NCBI GenBank assembly: GCA_038025085.1
Contig: CM076143.1
Location: 12,237,001-12,301,000, forward strand
Length of the DNA stretch: 64,000 nucleotides
From: Tetragonia tetragonoides
Taxonomy: Eukaryota; Streptophyta; Magnoliopsida; Caryophyllales; Aizoaceae
Direction: 5' to 3'
The translations under genes and the position numbers were made by a program. The stretch's first letter is position 1; each line of letters begins with the position of its first letter. A model generated the notes under the pieces. That model worked only from the letters and a program-made list of their open reading frames with translations, ran no database searches and was not told where the DNA came from. Below, in pieces: positions 33,100 through 44,400 of this stretch.

Positions 33100-34000
33100 A
33101 TAAAATGGGCTTGAATTGGGTGTCCAGTAGAGTACCACACTACCACCTATGAGAGTGAGATTTCGGATCTTTACTTGGATTTGGGTAATTAATGAATCAC
33201 TTATCTTTGATGGTCAATTTTTCTTCCCAGTTCCCCACCACCACAAGCCAAAATCTTAACTTTGACAAACTAAAAAAACTACATCAACCAGATTAATTAC
33301 TAACAGGGGTTACCCACGCGCCAGTTATCACTATTAAAATCACCATTGTTACCCACGCGCCAAACATGAGAATGGTGGAGACAATTAAGAATTTAATTAA
33401 AATCCATTTTAAGTGGGACCCTCAGCCTAGAGGCCTTGCTGGAACCGACCATTTTCAGCTTTTATAGTATGGGTAGACAGCTTTATTTCTCGTTGTATGA
33501 TCAATGATGTTGTATCTCCATTTTAATCTTTCATTTTTATTATTTTTATAATTAATGGGTAAAAATATTTTTATTTTATCCTTTGATGAGATTCTCTTTA
33601 TTTTATTAGTTTCAAGGTTTTTTTTAACTAATCAACAATTCTTTTTTGAATAGCACGAGATGTCTGTCATAATGGTATTGAAATAAGTACTGCTGCTATA
33701 TATTTTTACTTTTGTTTTTTTCTTTTTGTGTGGGGAAATGGGAATGTCTAAAAATTACCCTTCTTCACAAGAGAAATGCTTCACAAGAATGCAGAAACTA
33801 GAAGCAAAAAAGAGCAGGAAAAAAACACATTACCCAACAAAATTTTTGGGGTTGTTTAGATTTTTGGCATCATTTGGGGAAGAAGAGCATTTTTTTTCAG
33901 GCTGATATTGACAAATGGGTAGCTTTTAATTTTAGTTTGGATATTTATATGCACATGCATTTACAATAGCTGGTCCTGATTCCAAATCAAAAGCTGCAAT
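33100..34000. other. Intergenic and presumed promoter of the kinase-like gene
   Basis: ACCCACGCGCCA recurs at 33312 and 33351. No coding sequence was recognised. The 5' UTR of the next gene probably starts near 34000 and is spliced (donor near 34007, acceptor near 34158); this is inference. Confidence 0.35.
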
Positions 34001-34223
34001 CTTTTGTAAGTTTCCTCGCTCTTTTTCTTCTCTCAAGCTCCAATCCAGAGAAATTTGGAGGGAGAAAAATGGTTTTATTTTTTGAAATTTCATGTTGGGT
34101 TCATAGATTTGTTTGTTTGAAATTTGTGAGATTATGAGGAAATTTTGTTGTTTGCAGGATTTTGGGGTGCTAAAGTCATCTTAATCACTCTTTCCCAACT
34201 TGAGTTTTGGTTGGATTTAAGCA

Positions 34224-37200
34224 ATGAGATTAGGTGAGTTTGATACATTGCTTCCTTTCTGTGGTTTATTTTATGCAGTATATCTGTATGATTAAATTCC
34301 CAACTGCCAAATTTGGTCATACTTGCGGCCAGTGAAGCATTTTTGTGGAGCAATGAGTGTGGAGGTTAGCGAGAAATGAAGTGATTGTGAGTTTATTCTG
34401 ATGAGCAATGTTGGTTGAATTATTGTTTATGCTGCTCAATGTGTCTGGTTTTGTTCTTTTATTTTTCTACGGTACCCAGTTTAAGCAACTTGGAGAGTAG
34501 ATCTCTGCCTGAAATTATGTAAAATGATGTATCAGTTCTGTTGGCATTTTTAACTTTTGAGATGCATTCTGTTTACCTTCTGGTGACTGTGGCACAAGCA
34601 CTATGTTCCACCCTTCATTTGAGGGTTTGCATTGATCATTTAAATCTGAGAGTGTATGGAATTTCAGCTATGGTTATGATTGATGTAGTGGACTTTAAAA
34701 ATTGCTTCACCCTATATTTACAAAGTGACGATCCTAAGGCCTCAGGCACAATCTTGGTTTCATAGGCAAGTTTTTTGAGCACTTGGGGCTGGTTTGTGCC
34801 GGCATTTATAATGGAAATTTTAGTTGGTGTATATAGCACAATGGAGTTCTACAGTAGTGAACTACAGAACTGGTTGTATACTTGTATATATAACTAGTGG
34901 TAGGTAATGAATAATGTGAGAATATTATTATGACACTGCAAATTTGCCCCTCATCAGCTACATTAGTGTAATACCCCCCCCCCCCCAAAAAAAAAAAAGA
35001 AAAAGAAAAAACCCTTTTCCAAGCATTGGTAGTAAAGGTCCAAATGAGTCACTAAACTGACACCAACTCAACAAAGGTGCTCTGAAGCTTAGTCACTTTG
35101 CTGTTGAACACCAGAACTTGGCGGTCTTACAGAAATGGTCAGTAGGACACAAATCAAGTCCTGATTTGCTTGTGGAATACAGTTGAGCTTTCTAAAATAG
35201 TTCCAAAACATCATATGTTGGCTGAAACTCTCATACTTCTGAACCTGTATTTTGCTATCTCATGTCAGCTGAGCATAAGTGATATGTGCATTACCTCTAG
35301 GTGTCTTAGTTATCCTCTTTAGAGTTCTTCCTACTGGTCATCAGTTGTGGAAAAACTATTTTAGCGACTTATGATCTATCAACCTAACTTTCTTTGCTTT
35401 GATAAATACATCTTGATTTATGTACAATTTTTATGATTAACATCACTCAGGCTTTCAACAGAATGATTTGGACTCATCCGCTGGGCAAAGTCTGTCTGGG
35501 AGTTTCAGAAAGTCGACATCTGGTTCGTAGTTATTCCTGGCTTTAGTGTTCTCCCATGGTTTTCTTTGCATGTGGCCCTCATATTCAAATGCTGTTGGTC
35601 ATTGTCACTATATTAGGCTGTGCTTTTCCTGTATTCTAAAACAGATAACAAAGACCAGTGATTTGATAGAAAAAAAAAATTCATTGATCACTTGAAGCTG
35701 TACATAAGCTTCAAGAAATGTAGTCCTCGATAAAAGACTGCTGTTTGCTAGCAAAAGGACTTATTATGGCACAGTATTTTGTATATATGTATCTTTTTTC
35801 TTTGGTATTGGTATTCTGATATATATCTGAACCTTACATGTAATATGGTAATTGGTGGAGTGAAATGTTTGGGATGGAAAAGAGGTTTCAGGGATATAAC
35901 CAGCCACTTTCTGAGCAGCATATTTTTGAATACACTCCTGTTCGTAACTTATTATCAGCATTTGTGAACTTCAAACAAAGTATTTTTGCTACCCAGACGT
36001 CCGCTGAAAGAAATTTTTGAAACTGCTTCTGATTCTCTTTTATTTTGTTCTGGCTGCTGCTACTTAAATCTATGTAATCTGACTATTCGATAGGCACCTT
36101 TTTGCTTAATCATATGCAGGAATCATGTAGTTTGTTTGCTTATTTATGTTAGTTGTCTATGATGATATGAAGTTATTTGACTATTCGATAGGCACCTTTT
36201 TGCTTAATTATATACAGGAATCATGTCAGCTTTTTTGCTTATTTATGTTAGTTGTCTATGATGATATAAAGTCAAATTTTTCGTCACTTGAAATACCTGT
36301 GCGAAATCTTACTGGGTACTGGGTACGTTGTGCAGTTTTTGGACAAAATGATACATCTCCTGGACAAAGTTTGAATGGTAGTTTCAGAAAATCTAGCTCT
36401 GGTCAGTACTTCAATTTTTTACTGCTTACATTCATTTTACTTCCTACTGGTGTCTGAAATTTGTTTACATGCCTTAGGCTTTCAACAAAATGATCTAGAC
36501 TTGGACAATGCACAAAGTTTGGGTGGAAGTTTCAGAAAGTCAAAAAATGGTAATTTCGTGTTGTTTTACCTTCCCTTCTTTCTACTTGTTTGGGTGTTGA
36601 GGAAACGCAACTTATTTTGTATTGCCTTCATGGCTATTCACAAAAACTTGAGCTAGTTTCGCTCCTCACCTAATTTGGTGTTGAAACTCTTGAGAACGCT
36701 ATGGTAGTATGGTGAAACAGGCTACAGCTATGTGATAGCGGCACTTTGTGATCGTGAAAAGCTGAAGGTTGTAGGGATCTCTAAAGTTCAGGATCTCCAT
36801 AAGTGGTCTTGAGAGTTTGAGACTTAAATAAATTTCAGTCATGGGATCATTTTTGCAAAAAAAATGGTTGAAATATACACTTCACACGTGAGTTAAGCTG
36901 GAACTTTCTTGGTAAAGGGACTTAATCAACCAAAATATGACAGAACACCTCAGCAACACAGGAGAGAGGAAAAAACACCTAGACAAAGACAAAGTGTAGG
37001 CTGAATTGCTGAAGAGAAATTCTATGTATGATCCTCTAAAAGTGGACCATCACCACATGTTTACAAAGACATGGTCATATTTAAACTAAACTTGCTGGCC
37101 CTCAGATTGTCATGTGTCAATTGTATAATCTCTATACCCCATCAGTTTCTCTTTTATTTTTCCTGTCAAACATGTACCTATAGCCATGAAAACAAAGTCC

Positions 37201-39719
37201 AACAGCATACATTTAACCAGAGCATGACCTGTTTCAACCCACCCAGTTCAAGATCTTATTCCAAATAGCCTCGAAAGATAGATAAATATTCTCAGTCAGA
37301 GGTTTAAATTTTGAACTGTTTTCTAGAGCCATGATGCCATTATTGTACTGCCACTAGAGATAATAATGAGTAGTACTTACTCAGTTAATTTCCAGTTATA
37401 ATTTCATTGTCTTGGTTGTTACTCAGAAATACTGGGATGAATTTGAGTTTCACTCAGAAATTTATTTTAGCCTCAACTTTTTTTTGCTCATCTTATCATA
37501 AATTAGCTTTGAAATCTTATATAATAATCTCCTGACTGATCGCTACTGTGCATGTCCCATGACTTTCAGGAGTCAGCAAGGGTGCTTCTGGCTTGTCATC
37601 TTTTAAAAAGTGTGCTCCACTCTCGAAAAGAGAATGCAAAGCAGTTAAGGACTATGCAAGAAACCTGGTGGATCCAGAACTGTTTACACAGAGCCTTGAA
37701 GATTGGATTTTGGAAAATTCCATAGCTGATTCTAACAATGGAGAACAGTATTCATTCAATTCACCTTTTCAAATTGATGAACTGCGCCAGCTTGACTTTG
37801 CAATGGAAGGAACCTTTTTTCAGCAACTTTTCCGTATGCCAACCTCCTTATATGGCTGTAGTGATCTAAAAGAAGACGAATATTTTGCTCTAGAAGACTT
37901 CCTCCACACAATGGTCGATGGACTATGGCGAACCTTTTGGCATAAGAACTCCCCGTTACCATTCATTGTGTCCTGTGCCCGTCATCCGCGGTCAAGGTTC
38001 TACTCTTTGGATAAAGCAATATCAAGGGGGAAGGTTGGTGAGCTTTCTGGTGCAGCTTTGATAGCAAGAACTGGAGATGACGTCCATGTTCACTGGGACC
38101 AAGTAGTTCAGTTTACGTTGTTTAAATCGGATATAATGCTGGGAAATAAATTGGGTCTTTCGTCGAACACTCTATGTGAAGCTCTTTTCTATGCTTTTCA
38201 TATTCTTGTTTCCAGGAGGTTGAGCAGGAACTGTACTGTTACTGATGATTCTGTTTTTATTCTGGTTCTGGATTCTAAAGTTGGAGCAGTGGTGAAATTA
38301 AGGGGTGATATACGCAACCTTGAACTCGACTTAGATAATCCGTATGAGGCAGTTGCAGAATGGATTAAGCTTCATTCTGAAGTCAGTGTTTCTCCAGTGG
38401 ACCGGATTTGGAACAAGCTAGGAAATGCCAATTGGGGGGACTTGGGAACTCTGCAACTTCTCTTGGCAACCCTCCACTCTATTGTCCAGTTTGGTGGCCC
38501 ACCGAGAAGATCAGTAGCGTCGCTAGCTTCAGATCACAGCCTCCGCCTTCAAAAACGGAGGATTGAGTGTCATCTTTTGGAGAGCGAGAGTGGGAATGTT
38601 CCCTCACAACAATATAGTACTCAGCAAGGTGAAATCGTAGAGCTTGAGCATGAAAGTAATCAAACTTTTAGACATCAAGCATCACACTTGATGCTTCAAG
38701 AGGGTGACCTAATACAAGTGGATGATCAGCAGCAAGGTGAAATGAGTTTCCAAATCCTGGAGTCGTTGATTGACGAGAAATCCTTTTGTTACAGCGCTGT
38801 AGCACTAGAAAATCCGACACAGTTGTTGACCTTGTACGTGGGTGCCCATCCATCTAGACTGGAACCATCATGGGAAGATATGAGTTTATGGTACCAAGTT
38901 CAAAGGCAAACCAAAGTTCTAAACATCATGAGGCAAGCAGGAATTTCAAGCAAATATTTGCCCGAAATTGTTGCCTCTGGGAAAATGTTGCATCCAGGTA
39001 GCTGTAAAAAACAAAGCCCAGGTGAGAAATGTGATCATCCATGGTGTGGAACCCCGGTTCTTCTAACATTTCCAATTGGGGAGCCCGTTTCGTGCATAGT
39101 GGCTCAAGATGGTCCCTTTTCCTGCGAGGAGGTGACCCGTTGCTGCCGAGATTGTTTGGCAGCCTTGAGAACTGCAAAGATGGCAAATATACAGCATGGT
39201 GATATTTGCCCCGAGAATGTAGTGCGTGTTAGCGATTCCCAAGGCTCGAGCAGCAGCTTCTTGTATGTCCCAATATCATGGGGACGGGCTGTTTTGGAGG
39301 AAAGAGACAGCCCTGCAATGAATTTGCTCTTCTCATCATCTCATGCTCTTCAGCATGGGAAGCTTTGCCCATCATCAGATGTGGAGAGCCTTGTTTACCT
39401 ACTGTACTTCCTATGTGGGGGGAACATGCAGCAGCAAGATTCAATAGAATCTGCTCTGCAGTGGAGACAGAGGAGCTGGGCAAAGAGACACATTCAGAGG
39501 CATCTCGGTGAAGTTTCCGCTATTTTGAAGGCGTTTGCTGATTACGTAGACACCCTCTGTGGGACCCCATATCCGGTTGACTATGATGGGTGGTTAAAGA
39601 GATTGGACAAAGCTGTCAATGAAACAGCTGATAAGGGAAAACTCTTAGAACAAATGACTATTAACATGAGAATTGAGGATGTTGCTGGATCTTCAGGTAT
39701 CTCTGAAGGCGGTTCTTGA
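34224..39719 (+). CDS. Kinase-like protein, probable pseudokinase, with triplicated mini-exons
   Basis: Exons: 34224-34233, 35451-35522, 36336-36401, 36478-36549, 37570-39719. All are GT-AG; 2370 nt gives 789 residues. The start MRLG comes from a 10-nt coding exon. Exons 2-4 (72, 66, 72 nt, all phase 1) each encode a variant of FxQNDLD...GQSLxGSFRKS. The large last exon holds an unrecognised region (residues about 74-480, with LEDWILENS and QFGGPPRRSVASL) followed by a kinase-like C-terminal lobe. H616-G-D618 with ICPEN resembles a catalytic loop and keeps Asp and Asn. The place of DFG is S643-W-G, and SDVESLVYLLYFLCGG resembles helix F. No glycine-rich loop or beta-3 Lys was found, so catalysis is doubtful. 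It belongs to a plant protein family I cannot name; the function is unknown. Confidence 0.88.
34974..35008 (+). repeat. Oligo-C/oligo-A run in intron 1 of the kinase-like gene
   Basis: Thirteen C residues are followed by an A-rich stretch of about 20 bases. Confidence 0.8.
36087..36265 (+). repeat. Tandem duplication in the intron before mini-exon 3
   Basis: Two copies of about 85 bp share GACTATTCGATAGGCACC, then TTTTTGCTTAAT, a GCAGGAATCATGT-like stretch and TTATGTTAGTTGTCTATGAT (about 36080-36168 and 36178-36265). Confidence 0.8.
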
Positions 39720-40707
39720 CTTCCTTGCGGAAATGTATCCTGGGTAAGGGTTTGCGAGGGACCGAATATGGCATTTCGGCTATTTGTGTTGTGCTTGGAT
39801 GAGTGTTACATATTGGGTTTTGTATAACCGGCTCTTATATTGGCATTGATTCATTTGGACAACTTAATTTCAGCTGCACATTTGGGAAGGTTGTGCAGGT
39901 TCCCATTGATTGACAATGTAATTTCAGCTTCCCAGCTGACCCAAGGTCTCTCTTGGACATGAAAAGTGGTGTTGTACATGAGTAACTGAACTCAACACAG
40001 CTGTGTATGTTTACTGTTTAGGTCATCAAGTGTCTTAATTCATGCACATTCATGTGATTAGTAATAGACTAGTGAGTTGTATTTTGGGATCTACAAATAC
40101 CAATTTTGACTTATCAAAGTGCTGTAGAAGGATGCAAGAAAGGATCCATACTCACTTCTCCCCCCACCCCCACAATATTTTTGAAAGTATATTTGTGTGG
40201 AAATATCTATTACACTATTTTATTCAAGCAATTCTTGTGTTGTGTGAGACCAACTTGGCAACTTAGGCTCTGTTTTCCTCAATGGAATGGTGCGGACGGT
40301 GAGGAATGGAACGACGTGGTGCGGTTAATGGAAGACGATGACGAAATGAATTATATAATGCGGAACGGAACGGAATGCAGCATGGAGACGACGAAAAGAA
40401 AATGGGTCATTATTTAGAAATAAAGGGGTCACTTTTTCCTATTTCACTAAAAAGTGACTCTGGTCTTACTAAAAGTTATGGTAAGACCGCCTCAAACAAG
40501 TTTAGCTTATTCTTCAAAATTTTTATTTTTTTTTCTTTTTTGAGAAGAATTCTTCAAAAAATTTAATACTCAAAAATGTTTTTTTCTTTTTTTTGAGATT
40601 ATAAAGTGGATTGAAGGGAGAGTGTCAAACATAATCCTCGACTTACCAAATTCAGTTTCAAATAAAAAGGGCATTTTGGGAGGTATTGGAGACTAAACAA
40701 TTTGTTT
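39720..40707. other. 3' UTR of the kinase-like gene and intergenic DNA
   Basis: The presumed 3' UTR occupies the first several hundred bases. The stretch 40265-40400 (GGAATGG/GGAACGGAACGG units) has the look of a small repeat element, but no borders were found. Confidence 0.4.
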
Positions 40708-40710
40708 TTA

Positions 40711-40943
40711 GGGCTGTTCTCTTCACCTTCTTTTTAATGAACTTATCTGCACAATACTGAACTGAACTGAACCGAAATTTACTGAACTGAACTGAATTTT
40801 TCTGAACTGAACTTATTTTTACTGAATCTACAATTACAAAGAGTAAATTTGTTCTTTGGTTTAACGAACTCTGCTGAATTTTTCTAAACTGAACTTCTTT
40901 TTACTGAACTGAACTGAATTTTACTGAAGAGGAGAACACGCCC
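40711..40943. mobile_element. Tourist-like MITE, copy B
   Basis: The ends are GGGCTGTTCTC and GAGAACACGCCC, and TTA lies on both sides (40708-40710 and 40944-40946). The interior of CTGAACTGAA units is nearly the same as copy A at 17273. Confidence 0.8.
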
Positions 40944-40946
40944 TTA

Positions 40947-41222
40947 GGGTCTGTTCTCCCTAACTGAAAAACGTTTATATTTATTACTGAAAATTTATTT
41001 TTGTTGAACTTTATTTAACTTTATTTAACTTTGTTGAACTTCGTTGAACTTTGTTTATTTTTGTTGAATCGTATTGATTCAAGTGTTTTTTATAACTAGT
41101 TTGTATATTGGTTTGTTGAACTTTGTTTAACTTTATTTAACTTTGCTGAAATTTGCTGAAGTTTGCTGAAGTTTGTTAAAATTTGCTGAAATAAATAGAA
41201 ATAAGTTGGGGAGAACAAACCC
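40947..41222. mobile_element. Tourist-like MITE, copy C, directly abutting copy B
   Basis: The ends are GGGTCTGTTCTCC and GGAGAACAAACCC, with TTA on both sides (40944-40946 shared with copy B, and 41223-41225). The interior consists of TTGAACTTTGTT/TTTGCTGAAG units, unlike copies A and B. Confidence 0.8.
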
Positions 41223-41428
41223 TTAGTAGAAGAGTAGTAGTTTGTTCACCTTCAGCAGTGTTGGGTTCTTTTGCCTAGTCTCCGACTTCCCTCGCAAGCT
41301 CCCTTCTTTGTTCTTTCTTTCCTAGTGCCAACCCACTTCTTTTCTTTTCTCACCATTTTTTAAAACTCCAACTCTTTTATTCAAAGAGGAGAGAGAAACA
41401 AAGAACAAAAATTGACACACACAACACC

Positions 41429-44400
41429 ATGAAAATTGAAAAAGAAGGCGTATCGTCAATGGAAGTTGGGCAATCATCTGGGTCAAAGCCTTCTGATGAA
41501 GTTTGGGCTAAACTGGGTATGTTGTTTTTGTCATTTCTGCTTATGATTTGATCATGTGGTTATTTTATTGTGGGCAATGGTTTATTGCATGTGAAATTTG
41601 ATAACTTATGAATCAATTCGCTTGATAACCTCTGAAAACTGACAATTCCCATGTTTTATTTCATTTCTTTTGACATGGGCAATGCGTAGAAGTGAGAAAA
41701 TACGTAAATGTGCTTCCGGGGTTTACATTTTCAAGAAAATGGACATGCTTAGAGTTGTTTTATTGTGAGACATTTCAACGATGTTATGTCATAAAAATTG
41801 TAAAATTGGGTTTTCTGGGGTTTAAGTGGTAGGTTGTTGTTTTGCATTGATATAAGTAATTGAACAACGGCAGAATCTGTAAATGGTCCCTCATGCTTTT
41901 TTGTGCTGTGGATACAATTGTTTGATGAAAAGATATTGGTCTATTATGTGCTGGATGTGAAGCATGAACTTTTACGGCTGGGTTTGTAATTGACAGCTAA
42001 ACAACAACATCCCAGAAAATCTCTCCAAGGCTGGCGTCTCGAGAGATTTGGATGTACCTGTAGCTGTAGCTAGTAGAGTGGCTGTTTCCGATATATCCAC
42101 ACAAGAATTTTGGAGTTTTGAAAATAGTTGATAAATAAACAAGTACAATAGATAACTAAAAAATAAATAAATAAACGAAAATGAAGCAATCAATGAATAC
42201 ATTAGTAAAAAGCATGGCGATGAAAGGAGTGACATGTAGGAACTCTATCAATGTGACAAAAACTACACGTAAAAGGAAAAAAACCTCATAGGTAACGATT
42301 CCTAGGAAATGCATAAAGGCCCCACTAATTAGGTACCTCTACACGAATCCCACTAGTGGTTGTTTAGAGATTAGTGACAATTTACATGGATTGGCATTGT
42401 ATCTGTCTAATGATGGAGCACTTTTAAGTTGATAACAGCCGGGAATGGGTTATTTTGGGAGAAAAACAGAGCTTTAAGCAGAATATGAGGATGAAAAGGG
42501 TTAGGGAGGGAGATAATTATTTGAAAATATTATTTTGAGGTGGATTGGTGGAAAATGACAGGAGGTAGAGAAATATTCATGATTTTGGTGACTATTAGCA
42601 ATAATCTAGGGGAAGCCTACCCAAGAGATCAGCTTCCTTTACCATCTAATCTCTTTCTGAGGAGCTTGCTAATAGGCCTATGGTTGCTGGGGCATGGGCC
42701 TCCGTCTCTATTAAACATCATGATTGGCTACTGACTAGAGAGACCTTCTAAGGTGGAAGAAATAGTACTAAGGGGTGTTATTTTGCTATGCATGGGGATT
42801 TTTCTCTTAGTAGGTTCGCTTTGGCGTTGCCATAGCTTTTGGGAGGTCGCTAGAAACAATCTTCCGTTGGCTTTCTCGGAGTTCTGTGACACGAGAACGT
42901 TAGGGAAAATTATGCTCTAAAATTGCTGTCCTTGTAAGGATCATTCGGTTTAGGTGAGAGATCCCCCTTCTCCCCCCATTGGTCTAGTTACTAGATTTTG
43001 TAATTTATTGGTTTAGAAGTCCTGGGAGAATTTGGATGGTTTCATCTGCTCTTATGCCTTTCTCAGTGTCCTGTTGTCGAGGAGAGACAAATATTGCATG
43101 TTGTCATTATGGCGGAGGTGGTTGATGACATTACAAGAGGAGGTGTTGTCATGAAACTTGATTGAGAAGGCCTATAATAGGGTAAGTTGGGGAATGCTTG
43201 ACGAAATGTTTGTGGTGAAAGGCTTTGGTGAGATGGAGGAGGACTAAAGGCTGCTTCTCTAATGCTCTGTTATTTGTCTTGGTGATCAGTGCGGCTGGAA
43301 TGGTTTTCTGCTTGGCCTCTGTCACCTTTTTATTTACTTTGGACTACTTTGGTGATTGTTTTTGGGTGCTATGTTGGCTTAGGGTGTTGAGGGTGGAGTA
43401 GGGAGGTGTTCAAGGAAGGTAGGAAGGGTATTCAGGTCTCTCACAGTTCTCCAATTGTCCAATGTCATGACTCTCTTTTGACTGGAGTTTGGAATTTCTG
43501 CATTGATGTTGAGATGGGAGAAGGAGATTTAAGCTGTGCAGATAAGTGATATTTCAATTTTTGGGCTTGAATCTCCTTCTCACTTCTCGGTAATGCTCCT
43601 GTTCTCATTGAGAAGAGAGAACAGTGTTACTTGAAAGACCAAAGGTGAGAGACCTAAATCCCCTCCCTAACCACATTGCCCCTCAACTTCTTCCACTCAA
43701 CACCTTTTCAAGGTCAACTCAAGCCATCAACAACTGAAGTAGACAAAAAGGACACCCAGCTCCCCCACCTCAGACCCTTAGAGGAACAGCCTGCAGAACC
43801 ATAAGATGAATTTAAGAAAGGGAGCTTGAGGAGTCGACTTCCCCATTGAATTTAATTAGGTTGTGCCTTTATTAAGTGTTTTGGATGCTTTTCAATACAC
43901 TCTCACTGCTAAGAGAATCTGAGAGGCAGATTATTATGAAATCTGTAAATTATCACCCTCAGTCCTTGCTGTACCCAAACATTTTCCCACCATCTAATTT
44001 CATCTGTATCAAAAGTTTGCCCTAAGGTGAAAGCCTGCACTTGGATTTTGGTTTGTGATAAACGTAACATGATTGATGAGTGCTATGTAAGAAGGCCTGG
44101 TAATGCTCTGACTTCAAGGTAGTGAGATTAGTGTGAATCTTTTCCTTCACTTCTTACTTATTCAGCACCTTTGAAGAGGTTGTTTTAGGTTATTTTGTTT
44201 TCCCTTTAGCTGTTGCCGATCATCTAAGGGGTAATCATATGAGTTTCGGAATCAACAAGGATAAGCAGGTTCTTTGGCAGTGCCGTAACTCATTCGTTGC
44301 ATCTGTTTGGTGCATCTAGATTGAGAGAAATCACAGAACTTTCTCCAATAACTTTCAGCCGTTGTTTTCCATTTGGAAAGTTGTGTAATTAGCATCTTTT

